Origin: Albifimbria verrucaria
Taxonomy: Eukaryota; Ascomycota; Sordariomycetes; Hypocreales; Stachybotryaceae
NCBI GenBank assembly: GCA_020081605.1
Contig: JAHREC010000011.1
Coordinates: 1,860,001-1,924,000, forward strand
Reading direction: 5' to 3'
DNA length: 64,000 bases
Shown piece after piece: positions 48,881 to 62,400 of this stretch. The first letter of the stretch is position 1; each line of letters begins with the position of its first letter. The position numbers and the translations under genes are program-made. The notes beneath the pieces are model-generated. The model was not told the origin of the DNA. It worked only from the letters and a program-made list of their open reading frames with translations, and did no database searches.

Positions 48881-49866
48881 TCAGAGCTTGTGACGCTTCT
48901 CGCCGCTCGCAATCTTGCGGAACTCCTCCTGCGGCACGCCCTTGACAAACCGTTCCAAGCCAGCGAAAACCTCCCTAACGTTCTGCACATCCCCAATGTC
49001 CATCTCGGGCCGTCGAATCAGCTTCTTGATGCCGATCAGACTCTCGCCGTTGAGGTGCGCGCCGAGGCGCTCATCCACCTCGCGCAGAACCAGCTCTCTG
49101 AACTTGGCGTCATCGCCCTCGCCACGTCGAAGATCTCGTTGACGAATCCTGCGTGCTTCAGCTCCGCTGAAGAAATACGCTTGCTCATGATGAGAGCCTC
49201 ATTCGCCTTGGGAAGGCCCAGACGGGTGACGAGAGCGCGCGATGCGCCGCCCTCGGCGACGAGACCCAGCGAGGAGAAGGGAGTGAGCAGGAAAGTGTCT
49301 GGGACGCAGTAGATGAAGTCGGCGAAGGAGATGAGAGCCGCGGAGAGCCCAATAACAGGCCCGTTCAGACCGACCACAAGGATCTTGGGGTGTGTAGAGA
49401 AGGCATGGGCGTTGTTCAGGTTAAAGGCAGCGAAGTTTTGCAGCCAATGCTGGTGGACGTTGACGCCATCTGAGGGATGCTCCTACTGATAGAGACATCG
49501 GCGCCACTGTGACATGCAGAATGAATTGTCAGTAGATGCTATTTCCAGTATGAAGAACCAAGAACCCAAATCTGCATTTTATCGACCGTCACTCTAGTTA
49601 TAGGGGCAACACGGATGCAACTATCACCAACCAATGAAAAGACAACAACAGAGCCAGTACACTTACGCAGAAAAGTACCGACCCTTGGCCAGCAGCACTG
49701 TAACGAACACCTCGTCATGAGTAGCGATCTCGCGCAGCTTCTGCGACAGATCATAGTACTGCATCTGGGACATCGCGTTGAGCTTCTTCTGGTTGTCGAT
49801 AGTAAGCACGGCAACGCGGCCGAGGTACTCGACGGTGATGACCGATTCGCTGCCAGGAGCCGCCAT
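48881..49866 (-). CDS. ECI1: Peroxisomal delta3,delta2-enoyl-CoA isomerase (ECI1), two frameshifts
   Basis: Crotonase-fold enzyme that shifts the double bond of unsaturated fatty acyl-CoA so that it can enter beta-oxidation. Exon 1 is 49866-49667, the intron 49666-49507 (GTAAGT...ACAG) and exon 2 49506-48881; 275 residues. AVLTIDNQKKLNAMS and GRYFSAGADVS (acyl-CoA oxyanion hole, split by the intron) and GPVIGLSAAL are diagnostic. FLLTPFSSLGLVAEGGAS carries the active-site glutamate. The C-terminus ends in His-Lys-Leu, a variant PTS1 peroxisomal signal. Breaks at 49473-49475 and 49132-49133 are restored by one base each. The two halves join to conserved crotonase sequence, and the 3' frame ends in a clean PTS1, so the gene is very probably intact in the organism. 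Confidence 0.9.
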
Positions 49867-50484
49867 GATGCTGGGTGTTTGCAGATAGCAAATTGGAGGG
49901 CTGTTTAACGTGTAAGGATTTCTTTTTGTAAGGCCTTGAATTGAATTGACAGTCTTAGAAAGAACAGAATAGAAAAAGATGTAACGTTTCGACGTTGAAA
50001 TGATTGTTGATTGATGTTGAACTTCAATACCTGGGGTTGCTGGACTAATAGGCAATTGAATTGACTTGCTTACCCCACAGTCCGGGACCCCGATACCTCG
50101 GCAAAGCGTGTGGAGAAGAAGCCCCGATTTGGTAGACCTAGGATATCACCCACGGCACAGTATTCCTTTGCTAGTCGCATGCAACGATCGACATCGAATC
50201 TATTAGTCAAATACACGAGTTTCATCATGCATAGCGAAATCGCTTCCTCCCAAGTCTACGCTACACTGTAAATGCCAAGGTCCGTAGGTCGTGACGTCCC
50301 TCGAGCTGCCTCGAGGAGACGCAAGTCAACACGGGACTGTCCAGTTATCCTTCCATATGTGCATCACTTTTTAGTGCCCCTCTGCCAACGCCCCCTTGTA
50401 CTGCGATCAGGTATTTTACATGACATGACCACCGTACCGGCTCGGCTCCTCTTAGTTCTATGCTCCTACCCGGGAGTGGAGAAA
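49867..50484. other. Intergenic between ECI1 and RPA49
   Basis: About 620 bases, the ECI1 promoter and the RPA49 3' end. No gene seen. Confidence 0.5.
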
Positions 50485-51918
50485 CTATCTCCGCTTGGGG
50501 TTGATATGCCTCTGCTTGGGGAAGTTCAGAGGCAGAGCAAGCCTAGCAAGATCCGTGGTTCGGCCCTCTGCCTTGTTACTGACTGGCTTCACTCTGGCTC
50601 CAATCTCATGGAAGTACTGGTTCATCACCTTGGGGTCCAGTCTCAGATCGTCGCGCAGGTGTTGAGTGTCAACCTCAAAGTTGTCCACGATGGATGCAAA
50701 GACGCAGCAGTGCGTGAGGAGCAAGTCTATGTGGAACTTCCTCATCTGCCCGCCCTCTGAAAACTTGCGTCGAATGTTTTCGATCACAGCCTCCGGCGCC
50801 GGAGCCAGGGCCTCGCGCAACTTCTCCTTAGGTGGTATCTGCCTCGTACCCTTTTGACGTCCAGGCTTGGTGCTGAGGTAGAATATCATGACGAACAGCA
50901 AGTATCGCAGCACTCGCAAACGTGTCACGCCCGCCTCGTTTGACGCAACCTGTGCAACACGAGCAGCCACATACTGCGACGGCACTTGGATGCCCTCCTT
51001 GTGTCGTACCTTCTCCTGCCACTCACGGATCGGCACAAGATTCAAGATCTCTGTGCCTATTATCACCTTTGGATCGTAGACATCCTGGATATCTTCTGCC
51101 TCGAGATTGGCCCTGGGCACAGGCTTGGCCTCGTCTACGACGGCCTGGAGCTCTTCCCTGGTGGCCATGGTTGACGTAACTTCGCCCACTGTTTTCAGCA
51201 TTGCTTGTGACGCTTCATCGATCTTGATAGCAGATCCGTCACCCGGTTTTTGCTGAGGTGCAATCGCATTGAGGACATTTTCTCGGATGGCCTTCTTTGC
51301 CTTCTTCGTACCGAAAGTCTGACCCAGATCCGTCTTGAGTTCCATCATGCTCTGTTGCGAGTTAGCGGCTCATTCTTCTCTTACATGTATGAATGAAATG
51401 ATCAATCTTACCTGCTTAGCATTGCGCTCGCCCATGGCCTCTGCGGAAGCCTGCTTCGATCTCACGGAACCGCGCACAGCCATCTTCTTTGCCTCAATGA
51501 CCTGCAGTTTGCCGGTCTTGGGGTCGTACACTCCGATAAAATGGTTTAGCAGAGGTTTCGACCCTCGAGGTGTCTCCTCCTTTGCGGTGTAGTCAAGAGT
51601 TCGGTGCGCTGTCGAGTGCAGAAGAAGCTCCTTGTTGACCGCACTCTTCGTCTTAGACTTCGCATCATCTTTGCGAGAATACGATTGGAAAGAAATGTCG
51701 GTCGGTATTTGAATTCCGGAAGATGTAGCTTCAAACAATCAGCATTCAATCGCATCGTACGGTCCGTGGCATCCTACCAATCACCGGGGCAAAGACTTTG
51801 GTCGGAGCACCGATGATACGGTGGCTTTCGATGGTGGTGCATCGACGGCGACCTTCTTCTTGGGCTTTGCGGCGCCCTCACCGTCTCTCTTGCGCTTCTT
51901 GTTGCTGAGGTCCGACAT
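50485..51918 (-). CDS. RPA49: RNA polymerase I subunit RPA49, one frameshift
   Basis: Pol I-specific subunit (A49) that works with A34.5 in rRNA promoter opening and elongation, like TFIIE/TFIIF. Exon 1 is 51918-51778, exon 2 51728-51412 and exon 3 51351-50485; 441 residues. The start is a basic segment (KKRKRDGEG) typical of nucleolar proteins. Exon 2 opens with ATSSGIQIPTDISFQSYS, the N-terminal dimerisation domain, followed by HSTAHRTLDYTAKEE. Exon 3 carries the tandem winged-helix part with LNLVPIREWQEKV, RVLRYLLFVMIFY and LLLTHCCVFASIVDNFEVD. The only break is in exon 1 at about 51800-51801: one base restores VLRPKVFAPVI, which leads into the intron. Exons 2 and 3 are intact. It is downstream of eL41 on the same strand. 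Confidence 0.92.
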
Positions 51919-52726
51919 GTTGGCAATGGCGTAAAAGTCACTCCCTTGACAGATATGCAAAGCCTCTGGCTTTTCAAGGTGGGATGCAACCTGCTCGCCG
52001 CTTCCAAATTTTTTGGCTTCGAAAACGGCAGAAAAGAAATGGTCCGCTTTTTAGCCGGGGCGGTGAAGAAGACCCCACCACACACAGCGAACCTGGCAGC
52101 TTCCCACATTTTCGTCATTCCATAATGAAATCGGGTAGAGACGCATTGGGAGATGCTGCTTTCGTCGATTATGGACTATCCTGTGAACTGAGCAAGCCTC
52201 AATTGGCACAAGCAACCAATGATGAGTATTGCAGTGATGCATGCATTTTGCTGACAAGGTTGGTTTCCTACTTAAGTTGATGCCGAGGCACGGTACGCAA
52301 AGCAGCCAAAACTGCTGCCATGTTCTACACACTTTAGGTCTGGGCGTCGTCACTGGGTCACAAGGGCAAAAGGGAACTTCATGTAGCAATCCTGTAAGGT
52401 GTTTTTCGTATTTCCATCGTGCCATATTAGCGCGCTGTCTTTGTGGCAGGTTGCTCTCTCGGCTGTGATCCGAGGCGCCACTTTGCCTAACTCCTCCGGT
52501 TGTCCACGCATCTTTCATCACGCCCGAGTCGCTTTGGGCTACATGTGTGGTATCCGCCACCTTGACGTAATCCCCGGAGCTTAATCGTAGCTCCTCAACA
52601 TGATGCCCTCCTTCCCGGAACGCTTGTGGTTGCTGCAATGCCGTACGATAGTTTGCTGGATCATGCTGCGACAAGTCCATTGCTACCAGTCGAAAGATGG
52701 GCGAGCTAGGCACAGGTGCGAGACGC
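51919..52726. other. RPA49 promoter and eL41 3' region
   Basis: About 800 bases between two minus-strand genes. A minus-strand open frame (52713-52051) crosses it. Its upper half looks somewhat coding (about 110 residues, with no known domain) but it begins inside the eL41 trailer without a clear promoter. I leave it as an unsupported possibility. Confidence 0.4.
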
Positions 52727-52859
52727 TTATTTGCTGTGACAAAGAGTCAGTGGCTGTGGTAGCGATGGTTGGAGCTTCCATGACTTACGATCTGGCTCTC
52801 ATCTTTCTTCTCTTGCGCTTGAGGCGGCGAACTCGCTTCTTTCTCCACTTGGCTCTCAT
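52727..52859 (-). CDS. RPL41: 60S ribosomal protein eL41, 25 residues
   Basis: The smallest cytosolic ribosomal protein, at the subunit interface. Exon 1 is 52859-52789, the intron 52788-52734 (GTAAGT...ACAG, 55 nt) and exon 2 is only 7 bases, 52733-52727, completing Ser-Lys-stop. The product starts MRAKWRKKR and ends MRARSK. Seventeen of 25 residues are Arg or Lys, and length and sequence match the universal eL41 family. The gene is too short for ordinary gene callers. It is intact. The intron splits the last-but-one codon, so unspliced message would read past the stop. A pyrimidine-rich stretch lies upstream, as expected for a ribosomal protein promoter. Confidence 0.95.
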
Positions 52860-53473
52860 CTTGAACGAGGAAGCTGTCGCATGTTAGTTTGTCGTCAACA
52901 AGATGGCGCGCAAGCAGGCGCGCATGTCAATTGCAATGGCATTGAGAAGCTCATTGCCTATGCTTTTGACATGGCGCCGTGCTTGTACGGCCCTGGGCTG
53001 GGTGGCTTACTGGTTCGTTGATGAGACTCGTGTTGGGATAAGGAACAACTTCCAAGCAGGCGGGGAGGAAAGAGCGATGATATGACTGATGAAAGGTAGG
53101 GCAAACCCCGGACCGCTCACGTGACTGCGTTTTGGACGTCACTTTTGGCAAGAGCTCTAGGAGCTGTGATTCTAGTGCGGCTCTGTGCTTGTTACGGACT
53201 AGTGGCCAAGCTTCAAGCTACCACAGTTCAGACAGCCCTAGCACTGTATGGAATAACTGTGCATGATCGCGTCTTGTGTGCCTTCCATTTTGCCAGGAGG
53301 TACCAGAGGAAGGAGCTGGGCATGGAGGGAGAATGCAGTCATACTAGGGTATCCAAGGAATTCTCTCGATGTCTGAAAATGTGAAAAATGCTAGATTACA
53401 AGCTTTTCGCCAGCAGCTGCCGCTACTGTGCCGTATTTCTTTGTTCACTTACACGCGCCAAACAATTCTCAAA
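52860..53473. promoter_or_regulatory. Divergent promoter region of eL41 (-) and FHA kinase (+)
   Basis: About 610 bases between outward-facing starts. No gene is seen. Confidence 0.45.
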
Positions 53474-55684
<2,211 letters not shown>

Positions 55685-56001
55685 GAAAATACTAACGGTT
55701 ATCTGGTACGCCTTCTGCTTGGAGATAATGATGCTGAAACTAACAGAAGAATGAATCTGGGCCTAGTTTGAATTGGTGGTTAAAGTCCTGATAGCTAACG
55801 TTATATCGCTCGTGAATATTGTAGGCCAGAAAGTAGAGCAGCTAGCAATGTCAATCGCTACATCCATATGATCACTCTTGCTCAGCACATCGTACCACTT
55901 TATACAAAGCTAATGACTATTTATTTTGTATATGAGCTCAAATAGATCCTTTTTCACTTCTGAGACACATCTACGAAATGTTGGCTTCTCTAATAGTAGG
56001 C
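55685..56001. other. Convergent 3' region
   Basis: AT-rich sequence between converging genes. Nothing recognised. Confidence 0.5.
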
Positions 56002-56991
56002 TTAGACTTGTCCCAATCGTAACACATACGCATCAGGCCCAGCCGCATCGCGTCCGAAAGCCAACTGTCGCAATGGCGAAAAGCTTCCACCATTCGCCTC
56101 CGCGTTGGGGCCTATGAGTGGCTTGAGCAGCTCCGTTACCTCTGCTAGTTGTTGGGCAGCTTCGGGGTTCTGTCCCAGCTTCTGGATATCAGCCTGGGCT
56201 TTCCTTGCCTCGTCTGAGGTCAATGGTCGGTTTCTCTCGGTCTTGACAGCCTCAGCAATACTGCCTGCTGCCTGTCCACCCTTGTCCCAGCCGAATGCGA
56301 CAAGGTTATCTCTCCGCACAACAATGGCTTGGTCAGCAACACCCGAAGTGTCGAGGAAGGCAGCGACATCTAGAAGTCCTTGGTACGACTCGTCGTGCAC
56401 CTTAACGGGGGTGAGCCTCACGGGAAGTTTTCCTGAGTGAGACTCAGGTAATTTCTCGTAGAAGCGAGTAAGGATACCGAGCCGACTAAGCCCAGCAGGA
56501 ACGGCGAGCAGAGCAACTTCAACGTGGTAGCCGGCGTCGTGGAAGATGCGGGCTAGCTGGGTGAAGTCGTCTGGGTGACGACAAGCGCTCTCAAGGAGCA
56601 CGTCAAGGCGGCGATTGACGGCCTCAGAGGCGGCCATGGCTAGCCAGCGACGAGCATCTGGGCCGGTGGCAGGAGAGGCCAGATGCGGAGTGTCTTTGAT
56701 AATACCGGCGTAGGCCGGATGGTAGGCCTTGTAGGTATCGGCGATGAAGTGGGCAGGCCGGTAGCCGGCGGCGGAAAGAGCCGATAGCAGGGCCGGAGCC
56801 AGGCGGGTCTTTCCGGCGCCAGTCTGGCCGACGGCGAGGACGGCAAGCGGACGCGAGGTGGACGACGGGACAGGCTTGGAGGATGCGTCCTGTCCGTCGC
56901 CCAGCTCAGCAGGGAGGATCTGGGTGGTGAAGATGCGTTTCGACTCCTCTGGGGAGAGGATGTACGAGGAGAGGTCCGGAGGAGGTGCCAT
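56002..56991 (-). CDS. Zeta-toxin-fold P-loop kinase domain protein
   Basis: Single exon, 329 residues, intact. The zeta-toxin superfamily (PF06414) in bacteria holds kinases that phosphorylate UDP-N-acetylglucosamine in toxin-antitoxin systems. Fungi carry many relatives of unknown role. The P-loop AVGQTGAGKTRLAPALL is at about 55-65. HFIADTYKAYHP follows, the position where zeta proteins bind the substrate with an Asp and nearby Lys. LLESACRHPDDF and ARIFHDAGYHVEVALLAVPA fit the family's next strands. There is no signal peptide and no antitoxin-like partner next to it. The C-terminal third is Ala/Gly/Leu-rich and unassigned. Codon use is GC-rich, as in core genes, so recent transfer is not indicated. 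The role in this organism is unknown. Confidence 0.82.
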   Translation of the reverse strand: MAPPPDLSSYILSPEESKRIFTTQILPAELGDGQDASSKPVPSSTSRPLAVLAVGQTGAGKTRLAPALLSALSAAGYRPAHFIADTYKAYHPAYAGIIKDTPHLASPATGPDARRWLAMAASEAVNRRLDVLLESACRHPDDFTQLARIFHDAGYHVEVALLAVPAGLSRLGILTRFYEKLPESHSGKLPVRLTPVKVHDESYQGLLDVAAFLDTSGVADQAIVVRRDNLVAFGWDKGGQAAGSIAEAVKTERNRPLTSDEARKAQADIQKLGQNPEAAQQLAEVTELLKPLIGPNAEANGGSFSPLRQLAFGRDAAGPDAYVLRLGQV

Positions 56992-57726
56992 TATTAAGTG
57001 ATATCACGTAGTGAATGCTGTGTAAAGGGCTTGCTCTAAAAGTGTTTTAAGAAGAGGACAGAATCGTTCTTTCACCTATGCAAAACCTATGTTCCAATGT
57101 TTTGACAGATCAAACAGCGAGAGAGAGAGAGAGAAGGGTATGTCTCACTTGCTCACATTCCTTGCGAAAGACGTCAAATGAAGACTCGCTGCTTTCCCCG
57201 CAGCTAGGCCTGTGAGGTTAGGTTTGCTCTATTTGAACCTACCAATCGCCGCTGCATGGAAGAGTCGTGGCGCTATTGCGTTAAAAGTTCAATAGCTGAA
57301 TACGATGGGCGGTTCCTGGTTTCTAAAATGTGATGGTTCGGTTTTTTTTCTTCTGGGCAGAGTTGTGAACGATGTAACTTGGGGTTTCTGGTGATGGTTC
57401 TTGGTTACGAGGGACGTACGTGACATTGAATATGGGAATATTCTCAATTGGGCAGTATACCAGCGCTATTATATAGGTAGTTTTCCATTCAATGACTCTA
57501 CTGCGATCATTACGAAACAGTCTTTCTCTTTCGACCTTGAATTTTCGTTATTAACAGCTTCCAAAGACTACAATCATATGTTGCTCACGAACAAAAGTTG
57601 CCGTACTTACCTATTCTTCATCCGCTTTCTGCTTCCATTGACGCATCGGCAGCACAAAATTATCCAACGCCAACTTCTCCATCCGTGACCCTATAATTTC
57701 CAACCTCTCATTCTCCCGCATATATT
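56992..57726. other. Intergenic with a GA microsatellite
   Basis: About 730 bases: promoter of the zeta-fold gene on one side and the 3' end of the next gene on the other. GA repeat at 57119-57135. From 57.4 kb the DNA is AT-rich. No gene seen. Confidence 0.5.
57119..57135. repeat. GA dinucleotide microsatellite
   Basis: Eight tandem GA units in the upstream region of the zeta-fold gene. Confidence 0.85.
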
Positions 57727-58557
57727 TCACCCCTCATAGAGTTGCTCCAGCATTTCGTGAATCTCCTCGTCGGAGCCTAGGTCGTCCATGTCATGGTAGA
57801 TCGCCTCCCCTTCGCCCTCTTCCATCTGGTCCTTCCACACCAGGCACGGCTCTCCATTGCGCACACAGCGTTGGCATCGTTCACGGGATAGTTTCTCGAT
57901 AGCATCTGCTGTTCGCTGTTCAGGACTTGCACCTTTGAGGCGCTTGTCGCTGCCTTGAGACCGCTGACCGCCGAATATTGATACACGGGAGCAGGGTAGC
58001 CCCTTCGCCTTGCATTGCAGGCACTCCAGCAATCCTGTCGGCTTTCGCGAAAAGTGAGGGAAGAAGCGTGGTGGTTTTAACGTGTCTCGTGCTGGCAACC
58101 CGTTGACATATTTTGGGTGGCTGGCGATGATGCGCTCTCGATTGTCGGTCCACAACTCGTTAATATTGTGGTGCAGTTGATTTATTCTATCCTTCCAATT
58201 CTCAAGGCTTTCTCCTGTCTGCTGGTCCAGGGGCCGAGCCTTGAATGTGGCTTCGACTAATTTCTGAATTGCTTTGTCTACCTGCGCTGGTGACAATGAC
58301 TTCTTCGATGGCTTGGTCTTGGTGTTGGCTGATCGAATCGATTTCCTACATTCAGCCAACCACGCTTGGTGTTCCTTCTCTGCCCGAACTAGCTTCTCAT
58401 CTTCCATAAGGCGCTTCTCTTTTCCACGTACGAAATGTTCTCGTTTATTTCCATTTTCTCTTGCCTCTAGCTCTCTTGCAAGAGGTTGGATTCTCATCAA
58501 CACACGTGCAACATTCCATCTGTCTGTATCCATCAAGCCCATCCATGGTGGAATCAT
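57727..58557 (-). CDS. Uncharacterised protein with two CX2CX6C half-sites (split Zn2Cys6-like)
   Basis: Single exon, 276 residues, intact. No family recognised. The N-terminal half is charged and helical (ELEARENGNKREHFVRGKEK), probably partly coiled coil. In the C-terminal half, CLQCKAKGLPC and CQRCVRNGEPC each have the spacing C-X2-C-X6-C, and 38 residues separate them. Zn(II)2Cys6 transcription factors have the same two halves, but separated by about 5-12 residues and near the N-terminus. An acidic tail (about 30 residues, Glu/Asp-rich) ends the protein. The ATG at 58557 is chosen as first in the frame; an upstream exon cannot be excluded because the frame stays open a little before it. 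DNA binding is a hypothesis only. Confidence 0.65.
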   Translation of the reverse strand: MIPPWMGLMDTDRWNVARVLMRIQPLARELEARENGNKREHFVRGKEKRLMEDEKLVRAEKEHQAWLAECRKSIRSANTKTKPSKKSLSPAQVDKAIQKLVEATFKARPLDQQTGESLENWKDRINQLHHNINELWTDNRERIIASHPKYVNGLPARDTLKPPRFFPHFSRKPTGLLECLQCKAKGLPCSRVSIFGGQRSQGSDKRLKGASPEQRTADAIEKLSRERCQRCVRNGEPCLVWKDQMEEGEGEAIYHDMDDLGSDEEIHEMLEQLYEG

Positions 58558-59416
58558 CTTTACCGGGGTCTCTTTATGCTCCCAAGTTTTTCGCTTGTAG
58601 ATTTCGCTTCAAGTGCGGCTATAAATCGCGGAGAGTGGCTTGAAGCACTACCGGATACCAAGCTCTTCTTATAGCAACCACTCACTTTTGTATCACGAAC
58701 CTCTATAAAAGCCACTGACGTTCGCATGCATTTGTTAGATTTGTTACCCAAAGCTGCCATTCATACAATACTGTATAGTACTATAGTTAGTTATTAAAAT
58801 ACCTAAACTGACATTCTTCGTCAATGGAAGCATTGTAAAAACATGAATGGGCTTTCACAACTGCCTTAGAAAAGCTGGAGGAATTCTTTGTGTAGTTGCA
58901 AACCAAGAGATACGTCTTCTGAAGCACTGTAAAGTACACTAGCTACTGTAAATACAGTACGATAACTACCGTGGAACCGAGATTAATTTTATGGCATAAA
59001 CCGTTGAATGAAATCCCACAACTGCCTCATCATTTCCCCTGTTATAGCAAACTGTACGGTATTGGTTTCTACACTTCTTGCTGTGACAGGAATGTGCTGG
59101 CACCGATACAGTAGCATTTTGTATTAACATTAAAATTACTTGCCCTTGGCTGATAGTAAAGGGAGAATCAGAAATATCTCTTTGCCAAGTTTGGATCATG
59201 GTACTATAGAGCAGAAGACCACCCATATCCGTGAGCAAATAGTTGTCCCGCAAATCTCACCCTACCGTATGAAAATTAAAGCAACAGCTGTTTTAGAAAT
59301 AGTACTTTACATAGAGATTGGTTTACGATACAGTACCTAGTTGGATACAGTACATCTTATCTTTCTTTGTTAGATGTGCCTCGATATGGGACTTTCTACT
59401 GTCTCTTTCACCCCCA
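58558..59416. other. AT-rich intergenic region with repeated TACTGTA motifs
   Basis: About 860 bases, clearly AT-richer than the gene-dense part. TACTGTA/TACAGTA-type words recur at about 58770, 58929-58962, 59107, 59330, 59345 and 59437. No gene or structural RNA is recognised. It forms the promoter side of the CX2CX6C gene and the 3' end of the NLR gene. Confidence 0.5.
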
Positions 59417-62400
59417 TTATGCCTCTTCCACCTTTCCAGTACTGTAAAGCAACTTCACGACTTCTTTATGCCCATTAAAGGCTGCCCATCTAACAGGTGT
59501 CATTCCTCTAATGTCCTTTGAGTTGATATTAATATCCCTCGATTCCATAAGCAGCTTAACAGTCGCTTCCCACCCGCCATCAGCGGCGTATGACAGTGGC
59601 GTCATCCTGAAATCACACCTTGAGTTGATATCGGCCTTTCCCGACCAAGCAGCATCTTAACAATGGAATTGTACCCATAGCTGGTCGCATGGACGAGTGC
59701 ATTCCGCCATTCATCCATACCTGTATGGTTCATGTCGAATTTGCCCGTATCAAGGAGCATTTTAACAATATGATCGTGACCTCCAAGAACGGCTGTTGAT
59801 AGCGCCCTTGTCCATTATCATGTGAGTCAATATAGACCCTCCCTGTGTCAAGAAGCAGCTTTATAGTGGTTTCTTTACCTCTCATTACAGCGTAAGAGAA
59901 GGGTGTTTTCCCGTAAAGATAATCCTTTGAGTTGACATCGACACCCTCTGTATCTACCAAGAGTGTAACAGCAACATCATGTCCATTCTCAGCTGCATAT
60001 GAAAGCGGCGTTCGTCCATACATAGTCCTCGGATCAGGACTAGCTCCTGCTCGAAGCACCGCCTTCATTGCCTCATCTAAGCCAAAATATGCGGCCACAT
60101 GAAGTACTGAGATTTTTCTATCCGAAAAAAATAGGGACCTTTCCATGCCCCCTGCTACCTGTAAAAGCTCTTCTGGGTTTACTTGACCTTCTAGAAACTC
60201 TATTACCTCTTGAACTAACGCTGGAACTTGGCGGACGTGGCTGGCCCAGTTTTGCGCCGAATACCCGTAGAGTGGATATGTCTGTAACCGCTGCTCAAAC
60301 TCCGGACGTAACGTTAATGGTTTATCTCTGCTCTTGAACGTATCAAAGAGAGATAAGTCATGCAGCTCCTCGCGATGTGAATTGCTGCATCCGGTAATAA
60401 CCGCTCAGGCGTTCGCTCGAAGTAGGCTTGCGTGGTGTAGTGAGCCAGTCGAATGACGTCGCTTTCCGTGTCAAAGGTAATTAAACCCGCACAAATGGAC
60501 CCTATGATTTCAACGTCAGGGATGAATCTCGTGTCTAGTTCTGAGCTCCCAGGTTCAATAGCAAGTGCATGTTGAAGTTCTGCTGAACGAAGTGGCCGTT
60601 TTGCGTGTACAATCCAAGTCAAAATGCGAATTGCCAAGTCTCGGAACCCCTTTCCCTGTCTGTCTATTCTCGCCATGGCGTGTTCATACGTTTCGTCTAG
60701 CCCTCGAGGTAGGTTCTTCAACCTGAATTCAAGATGTCCAACCGTTGGCTCTTCGGCTATGGCTTGTATATGTAGTTCAGCAAGGAGGAACCTGAGTAAG
60801 AGCATCAGTATGTCATAAACGAAAGACTCGGGGACATTCAACGTACATTCCATCAACTTCTTTGACTATTGTAGTCTTAATTCGGTTCTGTAATTCGGGG
60901 TTCCGTTTGACAAACGATGGTAATTGGCATATCCGGCTAGACAGATAAGCTTGTACATCCTCATCCACGGCACGGATTTCTAGCGACATGCTTTTCTGAA
61001 ACAGGGTCATAATTTCTTCAACAGGTCTTGAGGTTGCAAAGACATTTGCTTTTGTGGTATCCTGTAAGTCGAAGATTTTAGACAAAAACTGCTCTCGACA
61101 ACCATTGGACGACAGGCACTCATCGAGTGCGTCGATAACGATGAAGACTCGTTGATACATCGCAGCAACCAAATGTAGAGCTCCTGAGATCTCGCTGACA
61201 GAAGGCTTTACCAGCGAGTCTTTATGTGTTTTGTAGAGAGATTTGACAGGCTCTGGGAGACATAGTTGGCTGCGGCTTAGCTGCTTCAGTAAACTACTCA
61301 GAAGATCTTCTTCCCTCTGTTCGTGTTGTTGTCGGAAGTTGCAATAGACGTAGGCAATTCCGATACTCTCATCCTTTGAGAAAAGAGACGCAAGTTCCCC
61401 GACCACCACTGAAGTAAGGATTGTTTTTCCCGCTCCCGGAATTCCGGGGCAGAACAACGTCTGTCCTTTATCCTGTAGCCATTCTTGAAATTCTGTAGAT
61501 TTCACAAGCCATTCGCCAGTGCCTCCCTGCCGCTTCCCCAGATAGTCGGTTTGCTGAGTATCATAGTCAGTTTGCGTGAGCCAGTTGAGGATATCAAGGT
61601 CTTCCTGTTTATCCCATCTTGACCCAAGCTTGTTAACACTGGTCTCGATCCTTAATACTGGATCCAAAACTACAAATATGGTAAGATATTGCAACACCAG
61701 TACCTATTGACATAGAGAAGTAACTAACTATGGGAAAGAAGCTCTGAGATGTTCCTCTCGGCCTCGACTTTGTTCGGCGAAATTCGACAAAGAAGATCCT
61801 TCGCGTACGCTGCAGCTACCATTGCTGCATAGCCTTGCCACTCTTTGTTCTTGTGTGAATCCGAGTAATCGCATATACCACGGATCACCAGGCAAGGAAA
61901 CTGGTTCATCAAACCAGCCGCTTCCATCTCAAAACACAACACATTCTTTTCTGCCGCAAGTCGATCTCGAATCACGGCATCCTTCATCAATTGGTTTGCA
62001 GAAGCAATAAGACCGTAGTGGACTGCCGGGTTATCGTCCTCTTCTGTTCGTTCGGGTCGGACTACTAGCTTTGATGGATCCTTGCTGCAAGCAACTTCGC
62101 AAACTTGTTCAGGATCTGCAGGATGTACAAAGTCGCTTTGGTAGAGTCGATCGCAGGTGACATCTGGCCGCTTGTACTTTTTCCGAAGCCTTGGCTTCTC
62201 CGCTAGAATACTGCTAATGGCATCCTCTAGGTTGTGACCTTCGGCCTCATACTCGGCTCTGATATCGGCCACGGCACCACGCAAGAGTGCGGGCGGTTGG
62301 TCTAAGAACCCTGTGGTTCGGAAAGCTTGGTCCTGGATCGTCTTGCCAAAGTCGTACTGAAACACTCCACCGTTACCATCACGGGGAGCGCTGACCACAA

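Noticed and set aside
52051..52713. Minus-strand frame downstream of eL41
   Set aside because: It begins in the eL41 trailer and has no recognisable family; only the first half looks mildly coding. It may be part of an unsolved gene but cannot be supported.
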